From Mucilaginibacter sp. L294 (lineage in GTDB: Bacteria > Bacteroidota > Bacteroidia > Sphingobacteriales > Sphingobacteriaceae): a stretch of 35,822 bases of DNA. Position numbers and translations under genes: made by a program. The stretch is from NCBI RefSeq assembly GCF_001636615.1, contig NZ_LGEK01000057.1:1-35822 (forward strand), read 5' to 3'. A model generated the notes under the pieces. That model saw only the letters and a list, made by a program, of their open reading frames with translations, was not told the origin of the DNA and made no database searches. Positions 16,740 through 23,907 of this stretch are shown piece by piece (position 1 is the stretch's first letter; every line of letters begins with the position of its first letter).

Positions 16740-17723
16740 TTACTTGGTAACGTACATTACTTCTTTAACCGCTTTAACCACACGTTCCGGGTTTGGCAGG
16801 TATTCTTGTATTAAAGTTGGCGCGTAAGGCAACGGAACATCACCACCCATAATACGCAGGATTGGAGAATCCAGGTAATCAAACGCGTCTTTCTGTACTT
16901 TAAAGGCAATCTCGGTTGCTATTGAACCTAAAGGCCAGCTTTCTTCAACAATTACCAAACGGTTTGTTTTTTTAACCGAGTTGATAACGGTTTCGTAATC
17001 GATAGGGCGCACGGTACGCAAATCGATAACCTCTGCATGGATACCTTCTTTTTCAAGCTCGGCAGCAGCAGCGTTAACCACTTTCATTATTTTACCGAAA
17101 CCAACTAAAGTAACATCGCTACCTTCTTTGGTTACGTTTGCTTTACCTATTTCAATGTAGTAGGTTTCTTCAGGCACTTCGCCTTTATCGCCGTACATTA
17201 ATTCAGACTCCATGAAGATAACCGGGTCCGGATCAAGTATCGCTGATTTTAAAAGGCCTTTTGCATCGTACGGGTTTGATGGTACAACCACCTTTAAGCC
17301 CGGGCAGTTTGCGTACCAGTTTTCAAAGCACTGGCTGTGCTGTGAGCTAAGCATACCCGCGTTACCAGTTGGGCCGCGGAATACAATTGGCACCGAGAAC
17401 TGGCCGCCGCTCATTGACATGATCTTGGCTGCACCATTGATGATCTGATCTATAGCTACCAACGAGAAGTTGAACGTCATGAACTCGATAACCGGTTTTA
17501 AACCGTTCATTGCCGAACCTATACCGATACCGGCAAAGCCCAATTCAGATATAGGCGTATCGATAACACGTTTAGCGCCGAATTCGTCAAGCATACCCTG
17601 GCTTACTTTATAAGCACCGTTATACTCGGCAACTTCTTCGCCCATTAGGTATATATTTTCGTCCTTGCGCATTTCTTCCTGCATGGCTTCTCTTAGCGCT
17701 TCCCTGAATTGTATTTCTCTCAT
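16740..17723 (-). CDS. pdhB: Pyruvate dehydrogenase E1 component, beta subunit
   Basis: The 327 aa beta subunit pairs with a separate alpha subunit to decarboxylate pyruvate with thiamine diphosphate and pass the acetyl group to E2 lipoate. The transketolase-like pyrimidine domain (about 1-175) has REALREAMQEEMRKDENIYLMGEEV, with the catalytic Glu in GEEV, and QIINGAAKIMSMSGGQ. The C-terminal domain (about 190-327) holds DLRTVRPIDYETV and EESWPLGS. The length and LSSQHSQCFENWYANCPGLKVV favour pyruvate over branched-chain acids, but that is family inference. The alpha and E2 genes are not in the window. Confidence 0.9.
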   Translation of the reverse strand: MREIQFREALREAMQEEMRKDENIYLMGEEVAEYNGAYKVSQGMLDEFGAKRVIDTPISELGFAGIGIGSAMNGLKPVIEFMTFNFSLVAIDQIINGAAKIMSMSGGQFSVPIVFRGPTGNAGMLSSQHSQCFENWYANCPGLKVVVPSNPYDAKGLLKSAILDPDPVIFMESELMYGDKGEVPEETYYIEIGKANVTKEGSDVTLVGFGKIMKVVNAAAAELEKEGIHAEVIDLRTVRPIDYETVINSVKKTNRLVIVEESWPLGSIATEIAFKVQKDAFDYLDSPILRIMGGDVPLPYAPTLIQEYLPNPERVVKAVKEVMYVTK

Positions 17724-17754
17724 TATGTTATTTAAATGAAGTTTTTAGCGATGG

Positions 17755-17762
17755 CAAATATA
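17755..17762 (-). promoter_or_regulatory. -7 promoter element of pdhB
   Basis: TATATTTG on the minus strand, 31 nt upstream of ATG 17723, matches the consensus exactly. Confidence 0.6.
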
Positions 17763-17821
17763 AGCACTAATGTGTAAAATGCAATCGGCTGTATTATATA
17801 ATAAAGTGGTTACAAATAAGC

Positions 17822-18526
17822 TTAGCCTTTGTTCGTATCAGCAAATTGTAAAATAAGTTCGGGGTCGGGAATATTTTGCAGGTAATTGTCCTTTTGAGAA
17901 TACCTGCCAACGCCCGGATAATCGCCTTTAGCATCGCCAATATCCAGCATCAACTGAAAATGCAGATGAGGCGGCCAGTGCCCGTTTTCGGTTGCATTAC
18001 CTAATGTGGCTATTTGTTGGTTTATGTTGATGAATTGCCCAACCTGTAAATCTTTAAGGCTTATTCTGCTTAAATGGCCGTACAGGCTATACAGCGTTAA
18101 GCCATCAAGATCGTGTTGCAGGATAATTGTTGGGCCGTAATCGCCAAAGTTATCATTATCAGCAAAGCTGTGCACTGTTCCCTGTAGGGGGGAATATACC
18201 GGCGTACCTGCATCGCCCCAAATATCTACGCCCAGGTGCAGGCGGCGGGGTTCATCATCAGTATTAAATAAAGCACTGCGCGTATAAATAGTGCGGTGTT
18301 CCATGTAGCCCCCAATGCCATAACGACAATTACTATCAGCCAGCTTTTTGTTTATCCATTGGCTAAAGGCTTCGGTATCGGCAATCAATGCTTCGGTAAG
18401 TTCGGCATTGGCCGCGGTAAGGTCGAGTGGGTAAAGCGCGTCTGTATTAGCATCAAAGTCCACCACTTTGCCAATAGCACCGGGGTGGACTTTAATATAT
18501 GCTGCCAGTTTTTCGGTAGCGTTCAT
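17822..18526 (-). CDS. M23-family (LytM-like) metallopeptidase without signal peptide
   Basis: The 234 aa protein holds an M23 peptidase domain in its C-terminal two thirds: HLGVDIW gives the first zinc His and Asp, LYSLYGHLSRI a catalytic His, and PPHLHF the HxH pair. All expected metal ligands are present. The N-terminus (MNATEKLAAYIKVHPGAIGKVVDF) has no signal peptide or membrane helix, unusual for an enzyme class that cuts peptidoglycan outside the cytoplasm. It follows rbfA by 6 bp and is probably co-transcribed. A cytoplasmic substrate or an unconventional export route cannot be distinguished from sequence. Confidence 0.85.
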   Translation of the reverse strand: MNATEKLAAYIKVHPGAIGKVVDFDANTDALYPLDLTAANAELTEALIADTEAFSQWINKKLADSNCRYGIGGYMEHRTIYTRSALFNTDDEPRRLHLGVDIWGDAGTPVYSPLQGTVHSFADNDNFGDYGPTIILQHDLDGLTLYSLYGHLSRISLKDLQVGQFININQQIATLGNATENGHWPPHLHFQLMLDIGDAKGDYPGVGRYSQKDNYLQNIPDPELILQFADTNKG

Positions 18527-18532
18527 TTCCGT

Positions 18533-18910
18533 TTAGTTCTCTTCGGTATCGGGCTGGCGCGGCTCGTGGCTTATCTTATCAAATATCTTCTCCATACGCT
18601 CAACGTATTCGCTGGTATCATCAACAAAAAATTCAAGCTGGGGTATTATCCTTACCTGGTCTTTAATGCGGGCGCCCAGTTTATAGCGGATCTCTGAAGC
18701 ATGAGATTTTATTACCTGTAATGCCTGTTGGTTATCGGTATTGTTAAAAAAGCTTAGGAACACGCGGGCAATGGCCAGATCGGGTGTTACCCGTACCTTA
18801 GTTATAGTAACCAGTGTATGCGGAAGATAGTTCATCCCCTCACGTTGAAATATTGCGGCCAGGTCTTCTTGTATTACCCCGGCAAATTTTTGCTGACGTT
18901 TAGATTCCAT
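18533..18910 (-). CDS. rbfA: Ribosome-binding factor A
   Basis: RbfA is a small KH-fold protein that binds the 30S subunit late in assembly and helps 16S rRNA maturation. The 125 aa carry the family pattern SKRQQKFAGVIQEDLAAIF, TITKVRVTPDLAIARVFLSFF, and KLGARIKDQVRIIPQLEFFVDDT. The C-terminal tail (HEPRQPDTEEN) is acidic and variable. A near-consensus -7 element (TACCTTCG, minus strand, 18967-18960) lies 50 nt upstream. The permease gene next to it is a neighbour often seen in Bacteroidota. Confidence 0.93.
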   Translation of the reverse strand: MESKRQQKFAGVIQEDLAAIFQREGMNYLPHTLVTITKVRVTPDLAIARVFLSFFNNTDNQQALQVIKSHASEIRYKLGARIKDQVRIIPQLEFFVDDTSEYVERMEKIFDKISHEPRQPDTEEN

Positions 18911-19053
18911 AGTATATTTAGTAACGCTGCTTAGGCGAATGAGTTTTTAATTTATTCTGCGAAGGTAATGGTTAAAGCTAATGAATTGAAAATGGCCTAC
19001 AAAATAGTGTTTGTAAATATGTTGTGGCGGTGACGGGATAAATACTCTATATC

Positions 19054-20280
19054 TTAAAGATCCGCTTTTATCTCATCCAGGCGTTTTACGCTTAGGTTTG
19101 AGCTTATGCCCGATGCAATTACCGCTATTATAGTAACCGTTAAAAATACCAGCCCAATATCGCTTAGTTTTAAAGCCACAGGGTAAGCATCCAATACCGA
19201 TAAGGACGACCCCATCTTAATAATATGAAACTGCATTTGCACTAAACACACACCAAGCCCAAGTATAAGGCCGCCTATACAACCAATAACAGATATCATC
19301 ATCCCCTCGAAAAAGAAGATACGCCTGATAAGGCCCTTGTTTGCGCCAAGGCTGGTTAAAATGGCAATATCCTTGCGCTTATCTATTACCAGCATGGTTA
19401 ACGACCCTATGATGTTGAATATGGCTATGATAAGCACAAACGTAAGGATCATAAAAATGGACCAGCGTTCATAATTAATGGTTTTATACAACCCGGTGTT
19501 TTGTTCTTTGCGGTTTTTTACAGTAAAATCCTTCCCTATTTTCTCTTCTATATGCTTCTCTATAGCATCCACATCGGTACCTTTTTTGTAAATGAGTTCT
19601 ATTGACGACACTTGATTGGGTTCGTCAAGCAAATCGCGGGTAAACTCAATCGGGGTGATGATGATGTCATCAAAATCCTGCTGGATGCCAAACACCCCAG
19701 ACGGCAATATGGAACGGAACGTAAAATCGTTCATCGGGTCGGTAGAGTTGCCGGCCGTGCGTTTGGGAGAAAATATTTGCAAAAAAGTGAACTGGTTTTT
19801 TAAGCTTACACCCAGGCTTCCCTGTACCGTAGCACCAATTACAGCAAAATTGCGGCCCTTATCTTTTAAGGTAAAAGAGCCAAACTGGATAGTGCTATCC
19901 AATGTCCTTCCTTTAAAAAAATCGTCGCTAACGCCTTTTACCGTTCCAATAAATTGCCTGTCGGCATACCTGACCAGAGCTTTCTCTTGCAACACCTGTG
20001 TGTATGATACCACCCTTACATCGCGGCCCAGGCCGGCAAGGTAGGGTGTATTGGGGTCGAATGTTTTCCCTAAACGGGGTTCTATCTTCAACTCGGGTGT
20101 AAAGTTGCTGTATAACGACAGGATGACTTTCTCCAACCCATTAAACACCGATAAAATAATAATAAGCGCCGCGCTGCCAACCAGCACCCCCAGCATGGAT
20201 ATGCCCGATATGATATTGATGGCATGCGTCTGTTTTTTTGAGAACAGGTACCTTTTGGCTATATAGATGGAGGTATTCAA
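19054..20280 (-). CDS. LolC/LolE-type ABC transporter permease (FtsX family)
   Basis: This 408 aa inner-membrane protein has the MacB/FtsX layout: one N-terminal helix (about 21-47, ISGISMLGVLVGSAALIIILSVFNGLE), a large periplasmic domain (about 50-265), and three C-terminal helices (about 273-298, 323-347, 372-396). The N-terminal IAKRYLFSKKQTHAINIIS is typical of LolC/E-like lipoprotein-release permeases. No LolD ATPase gene is adjacent. The start is TTG at 20280 because an in-frame TAG lies immediately upstream and no ATG gives a full first segment. It follows the MBL hydrolase gene by 7 bp. Confidence 0.86.
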   Translation of the reverse strand: MNTSIYIAKRYLFSKKQTHAINIISGISMLGVLVGSAALIIILSVFNGLEKVILSLYSNFTPELKIEPRLGKTFDPNTPYLAGLGRDVRVVSYTQVLQEKALVRYADRQFIGTVKGVSDDFFKGRTLDSTIQFGSFTLKDKGRNFAVIGATVQGSLGVSLKNQFTFLQIFSPKRTAGNSTDPMNDFTFRSILPSGVFGIQQDFDDIIITPIEFTRDLLDEPNQVSSIELIYKKGTDVDAIEKHIEEKIGKDFTVKNRKEQNTGLYKTINYERWSIFMILTFVLIIAIFNIIGSLTMLVIDKRKDIAILTSLGANKGLIRRIFFFEGMMISVIGCIGGLILGLGVCLVQMQFHIIKMGSSLSVLDAYPVALKLSDIGLVFLTVTIIAVIASGISSNLSVKRLDEIKADL

Positions 20281-20287
20281 CGGCTAT

Positions 20288-20923
20288 TTATAAATATGGG
20301 TTGGTTTGTTTTTCGTAACCTATGGTTGTTTCGGGCCCATGGCCGGGGTAAACCGTACAATCATCGGGTAGTAAAAAAAGTTTTTCTTCAATATTTTTGA
20401 TAAGCGTACTGTAGTTACCGCCCGGCAAATCGGTACGGCCAATGCTGTTCCTGAACAATACATCGCCGCCAATCAGTATGTTTGCCGCTTTATCATAAAA
20501 ACACAAATGCGCGGGCGAATGGCCGGGCGCGAAGATCAGTTGCAGCTCGGTATTGCCAAATTTAACGGTTCCGGTTTCGGGCAGATAAGTATCGGGCAAT
20601 GGTGATGGATCATACCTAATGCCCATAGAGGGTGCATACGCTATAACAGCGCCCAACACTTCCGATTCGCCTTCGTGGAACTGCGGTTTCAAGCCATACT
20701 GATCAAACACAAACTTATTGCCCAGTACATGGTCTATATGGCAATGGGTGTTTAACAGCAAAACGGGTTTTAAATTATTATCCTTAATAAAGCCAACTAC
20801 CGTATTTTGCTCGGCAGCGGTGTACATGCCCGGGTCAATGATCGCGCATTCGTCGGTTTCATCAAATAACAGGTAGGTGTTTTCCTGGTAGGGATTATTT
20901 ACAAAGGATTGAACGGTAGCCAT
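20288..20923 (-). CDS. Metallo-beta-lactamase-fold hydrolase (glyoxalase II-like)
   Basis: A 211 aa cytoplasmic hydrolase with the binuclear-metal motif THCHIDH (near 59-65), the GHSPAHLCFYD histidine, GGDVLFRNSIGRTDLPGG with the bridging Asp, and the late histidine in YPGHGPETTIGYEKQTNPYL. This is the YcbL/glyoxalase II-like subgroup. The true thioester substrate is not known, and it lacks the C-terminal glutathione-binding domain of classical glyoxalase II. The -7 element lies 5 nt before the ATG. Confidence 0.9.
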   Translation of the reverse strand: MATVQSFVNNPYQENTYLLFDETDECAIIDPGMYTAAEQNTVVGFIKDNNLKPVLLLNTHCHIDHVLGNKFVFDQYGLKPQFHEGESEVLGAVIAYAPSMGIRYDPSPLPDTYLPETGTVKFGNTELQLIFAPGHSPAHLCFYDKAANILIGGDVLFRNSIGRTDLPGGNYSTLIKNIEEKLFLLPDDCTVYPGHGPETTIGYEKQTNPYL

Positions 20924-20928
20924 GGTTG

Positions 20929-20936
20929 CAAAAGTA
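20929..20936 (-). promoter_or_regulatory. -7 promoter element abutting the MBL hydrolase start
   Basis: TACTTTTG on the minus strand is followed by CAACC and ATG. A TTG lies 16 bp further upstream (20955-20953) as a possible -33 element. Confidence 0.5.
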
Positions 20937-21021
20937 AGGAAATAGTTAATACCAACTCATGCCAGGGATTACTCAGCGCAATTTCTGATGCGCGGTTAAA
21001 TTCTACAACTGGCGCCGGCCG

Positions 21022-21957
21022 CTAAATCTCCATTATCTCTTTCTTCTTTTTAGTACGCAGCCTTTTCGGCACAAAATCCAATATCTCCGTTTTCAGGGCT
21101 TCTATCATACGGCGCTTTAAAAAATTACGGTGCATTACTATACTTACCTCCCGGGCTGGCTCGGGGCTTTTAAAGTAGCGTACGCGGTCGCGCTGCTTGT
21201 CGTTCATCTCGGCAAGGGCAAGTTCGGGTAAAATGGTAGCGCCGTTATTCATATCAACCATGCGCTTTAGGGTTTCAACGCTGCCGGTATTATATTCAAA
21301 ATGCTGAAAGCCTTTGGTAGCCTTACGCCGCTGGCAAATATTTAGTACCTGCTCGCGCATGCAATGCCCTTCGTTCAGCACCCATATTTCCTCCATATCA
21401 ATATCTTCGGGGGTTATGGTTTTCTTTTTATACAGCTTGCTGTTTTTTGATGCGTATGCCACAAAGTTCTCGTAAAAAACGGGGATCTCCGTTAAGCTGC
21501 TTTCATGCAACGGGGTGGAGAGTATGCCGCAATCAATAGTGCCCAATTTTAACTGCTGGATGATCTGCTCGGTAGTTTGCTCCCAAACAATCAGTTTTAC
21601 AGCCGGGTATTTCTGGATAAAGCCATTCAGTATTTTAGGTAAAATATAAGGTGATACCGTAGGGATAATACCCACCCTTAACTCGCCGGATAATTCCTTT
21701 TGCCTGTCGCTGATAATTTCCTTTATTTTTTCGCTTTCGGCCAATAATACCCTTGCCTGGGCTATAATTTCCTCACCAATTTCGGTAGGGATAACCGGCT
21801 GGTGGCTGCGGTCAAAAAGCTTTACCCCAAGTGTGTCTTCCAGCTTTTGTATCTGCATACTAAGGGTAGGCTGCGTTACAAAACACTTATTGGCCGCGGC
21901 TACAAAACTGCGGTAAGTATCAACCGCAATTACATATTCAAGTTGAGTTATAGTCAT
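21022..21957 (-). CDS. oxyR: Peroxide-sensing LysR regulator OxyR
   Basis: This LysR-type activator (311 aa from ATG 21957) has an N-terminal winged helix (TITQLEYVIAVDTYRSFVAAANKCFVTQPTLSMQIQKLE) and a C-terminal sensor domain. The peptide NEGHCMREQVLNIC carries the redox pair. With the ATG start these are Cys199 and Cys208, the same numbers and spacing as in E. coli OxyR, where peroxide oxidises them to a disulfide. The TTG two codons upstream is a less likely start. The gene is divergent from a catalase gene, the classic target, with 91 bp between them. Confidence 0.93.
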   Translation of the reverse strand: MTITQLEYVIAVDTYRSFVAAANKCFVTQPTLSMQIQKLEDTLGVKLFDRSHQPVIPTEIGEEIIAQARVLLAESEKIKEIISDRQKELSGELRVGIIPTVSPYILPKILNGFIQKYPAVKLIVWEQTTEQIIQQLKLGTIDCGILSTPLHESSLTEIPVFYENFVAYASKNSKLYKKKTITPEDIDMEEIWVLNEGHCMREQVLNICQRRKATKGFQHFEYNTGSVETLKRMVDMNNGATILPELALAEMNDKQRDRVRYFKSPEPAREVSIVMHRNFLKRRMIEALKTEILDFVPKRLRTKKKKEIMEI

Positions 21958-21958
21958 T

Positions 21959-22003
21959 ATCAATATAATCTATATAAAGATAGTAATTATTGATTTTTTC
22001 TAT
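21959..22003. promoter_or_regulatory. Candidate OxyR-binding region between oxyR and katA
   Basis: Two 15-bp stretches, 21959-21973 and 21989-22003, each match the E. coli OxyR half-operator ATAGnTnnnAnCTAT at about 8 of its 10 fixed positions, and an ATAG lies between them at 21980-21983. The 30-bp spacing is longer than the 22 bp known in E. coli. A minus-strand TATCTTTA (21982-21975) may be the oxyR -7 element, and CAAGTTTG (22018-22025) that of katA. The operator call is tentative. Confidence 0.35.
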
Positions 22004-22048
22004 CCATTATTTTTAATCAAGTTTGAAAAAATACAAAACCAATACGTT

Positions 22049-23539
22049 ATGGTACCTAATAAAAAGCTTACTACTGCATCAGGCAGGCCTTTTGCAGAGA
22101 ACGAAAATTCTCAGACCATTGGCCCGCGTGGCCCAATCCTGCTTCAGGATTATATACTGCACGAAAAGATGGCCCATTTTAACCGCGAGCGTATCCCCGA
22201 GCGTGTTGTGCATGCAAAAGGGTCGGGCGCGTATGGTACCTTAACCATCACACATGATATAACTCCATATACCCGTGCAAAAGTATTTAGCCAGGTAGGA
22301 AAAGAAACCCGTACGTTCCTGCGGTTTTCTACCGTTGGTGGCGAAAAAGGGTCGGCCGATACCGAGCGCGACCCACGCGGCTTCGCTCTTAAATTTTATA
22401 CCGAAGATGGTAACTGGGACCTGGTTGGCAACAACACCCCGGTGTTTTTTATAAAAGACCCCAAAAAGTTTGGCGATTTTATCCACACCCAAAAACGCGA
22501 CCCATACACCAACTGCAAAAGCCCAACCATGATGTGGGATTTTTGGTCGCTTAACCCCGAAAGCCTGCATCAGGTAACTATTTTAATGAGCGACAGGGGC
22601 ACGCCTTACGGTTACCGCCATATGGATGGGTTTGGCAGCCATACCTTCTCGTTCATTAACGCGCAAAACGAACGTTTTTATGTGAAGTTTCACTTTAAAA
22701 CGCAACAGGGCATCAAAAACTTTACCGATGAGGAAGCCGGTGAAATGCGTGGCAAAAACCCCGATTTTGCACAACACGATCTGTTAACGCATATTGATAA
22801 CGGCGATTTCCCGAAATGGAACGTAAAGATCCAGGTAATGCCGGAAGCCCAGGCGGCAACCTACCATATCAACCCGTTCGACCTGACCAAAGTTTGGCCG
22901 CATGGAGATTATCCGCTTATTGATGTGGGTGTTTTAGAATTGAACGAGAACCCCGATAATTATTTTGCACACGTTGAGCAGGCCGCCTTTGCGCCCGCAC
23001 ACGTTGTAGATGGCATAGGCTACTCACCAGACAAGATGTTACAGGGCCGCATACTTTCTTACCCCGACGCGCATCGTTACCGCCTTGGGGCTAATTACGA
23101 GCAGATACCCGTAAACCGTTGCCCTTTTATGGTGAACAATTACCAGCGCGATGGCCAAATGCGGGTTGATGGCAATAGCGGCAAAAACCCAAACTATTTT
23201 CCAAACAGCTTTGATGATATTGAGGTTGACCAGCATTACAAAGAACCCGCCTGGGATGTAAACGCACAGGTTGCCAATTGGTATGACCGTAACGCCGAAG
23301 GCGAGAACGACCATTACACCCAACCGGGTAACCTGTACCGCCTGATGAGCGATGAGGCTAAGAAAGACCTGATCAAAAATATCGTTAACTCGATGAGTGG
23401 TATTGACGGGCCTAAAAAAGACGAGATAACCAACAGGCAGCTTTGCCACTGGTTTCGCGCGGATATTGGCCTGGGCATGGCTATAGCACAAGGCCTGCAG
23501 TTAGACCTGAGTGAAACCATGAAACATATGCCGGCTTAG
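22049..23539 (+). CDS. katA: Monofunctional heme catalase
   Basis: KatA splits hydrogen peroxide to water and oxygen. The 496 aa are the small-subunit size. The distal heme pocket is His55 in VVHAKGSGAYG and Asn128 in LVGNNTPVFF; the proximal heme ligand is Tyr338 in RILSYPDAHRYRLG. FSTVGGEKGSADTERDPRGF and VNRCPFMVNNYQRDG are typical clade 3 segments. No signal peptide is seen, so it is cytoplasmic. Divergent oxyR supports peroxide induction. A strong terminator follows. Confidence 0.96.
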   Translation: MVPNKKLTTASGRPFAENENSQTIGPRGPILLQDYILHEKMAHFNRERIPERVVHAKGSGAYGTLTITHDITPYTRAKVFSQVGKETRTFLRFSTVGGEKGSADTERDPRGFALKFYTEDGNWDLVGNNTPVFFIKDPKKFGDFIHTQKRDPYTNCKSPTMMWDFWSLNPESLHQVTILMSDRGTPYGYRHMDGFGSHTFSFINAQNERFYVKFHFKTQQGIKNFTDEEAGEMRGKNPDFAQHDLLTHIDNGDFPKWNVKIQVMPEAQAATYHINPFDLTKVWPHGDYPLIDVGVLELNENPDNYFAHVEQAAFAPAHVVDGIGYSPDKMLQGRILSYPDAHRYRLGANYEQIPVNRCPFMVNNYQRDGQMRVDGNSGKNPNYFPNSFDDIEVDQHYKEPAWDVNAQVANWYDRNAEGENDHYTQPGNLYRLMSDEAKKDLIKNIVNSMSGIDGPKKDEITNRQLCHWFRADIGLGMAIAQGLQLDLSETMKHMPA

Positions 23540-23544
23540 TTAGG

Positions 23545-23572
23545 TTTGAGATATTAGATGTGAGATTTGAGA
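23545..23572 (+). repeat. 28-bp inverted repeat, left copy
   Basis: TTTGAGATATTAGATGTG and the following ten bases recur exactly, as the reverse complement, at 23873-23900. The low-complexity TGAGAT units resemble a scattered intergenic repeat type. Confidence 0.9.
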
Positions 23573-23589
23573 AAAATCACACGTATACA

Positions 23590-23620
23590 AAAAGCCGCCC
23601 GCTAACAGCAGGCGGCTTTT
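23590..23620. terminator. Bidirectional terminator between katA and the small basic protein gene
   Basis: AAAAGCCGCC (23590-23599) and GGCGGCTTTT (23611-23620) form a perfect stem with an 11-nt loop. T-runs follow on both strands, so it can end katA and the converging small gene. Confidence 0.9.
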
Positions 23621-23621
23621 G

Positions 23622-23747
23622 TTATTTTTTTGGTTTGCGTTTGGTGGCTGTTTTAATACAATTAGGTACCTTTTTGCCATTCTTTATTTTCATCCCCGCT
23701 ATTTTGTAGCCAGCCCAGCACGGGCCTCTTTTTCCCCGGTTTGCCAT
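23622..23747 (-). CDS. Small basic protein (41 aa)
   Basis: From ATG 23747 the protein reads MANRGKRGPCWAGYKIAG and continues MKIKNGKKVPNCIK, ending in Lys/Arg-rich residues. Short proteins with a GPCW-GY...GMK-KNGKKVPNC pattern are widespread in Bacteroidota and in some phages; their role is unknown to me. The two cysteines and strong positive charge suggest nucleic-acid or metal binding, which is a guess. A longer reading from 23843 runs into repeat sequence and is unlikely. A terminator follows the stop directly. Confidence 0.65.
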   Translation of the reverse strand: MANRGKRGPCWAGYKIAGMKIKNGKKVPNCIKTATKRKPKK

Positions 23748-23850
23748 AGTCTTAGTTTTTGTTGGTTGATGTATGGCAAGTATTGTTCCAGTTTTAGATA
23801 TGGGATGTGAGATGATAGATATGAGAGGGGAAATCCTGCGCAAAAAAAAA

Positions 23851-23886
23851 TGTGAGATCCGAGATCATGCAGTCTCAAATCTCACA
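23851..23886. repeat. Local hairpin within the TGAGAT repeat region
   Basis: TGTGAGATCCGAGA (23851-23864) pairs with TCTCAAATCTCACA (23873-23886) with two mismatches around TCATGCAG. It overlaps the right copy of the 28-bp inverted repeat. A further degenerate TGAGAT-type stretch lies at 23798-23829. Confidence 0.7.
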
Positions 23887-23900
23887 TCTAATATCTCAAA
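23873..23900 (-). repeat. 28-bp inverted repeat, right copy
   Basis: Exact reverse complement of 23545-23572. It ends 7 bp before the glmS stop. The two copies frame a 300-bp segment holding a terminator and the small basic protein gene. Confidence 0.9.
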
Positions 23901-23907
23901 TCTGAGC

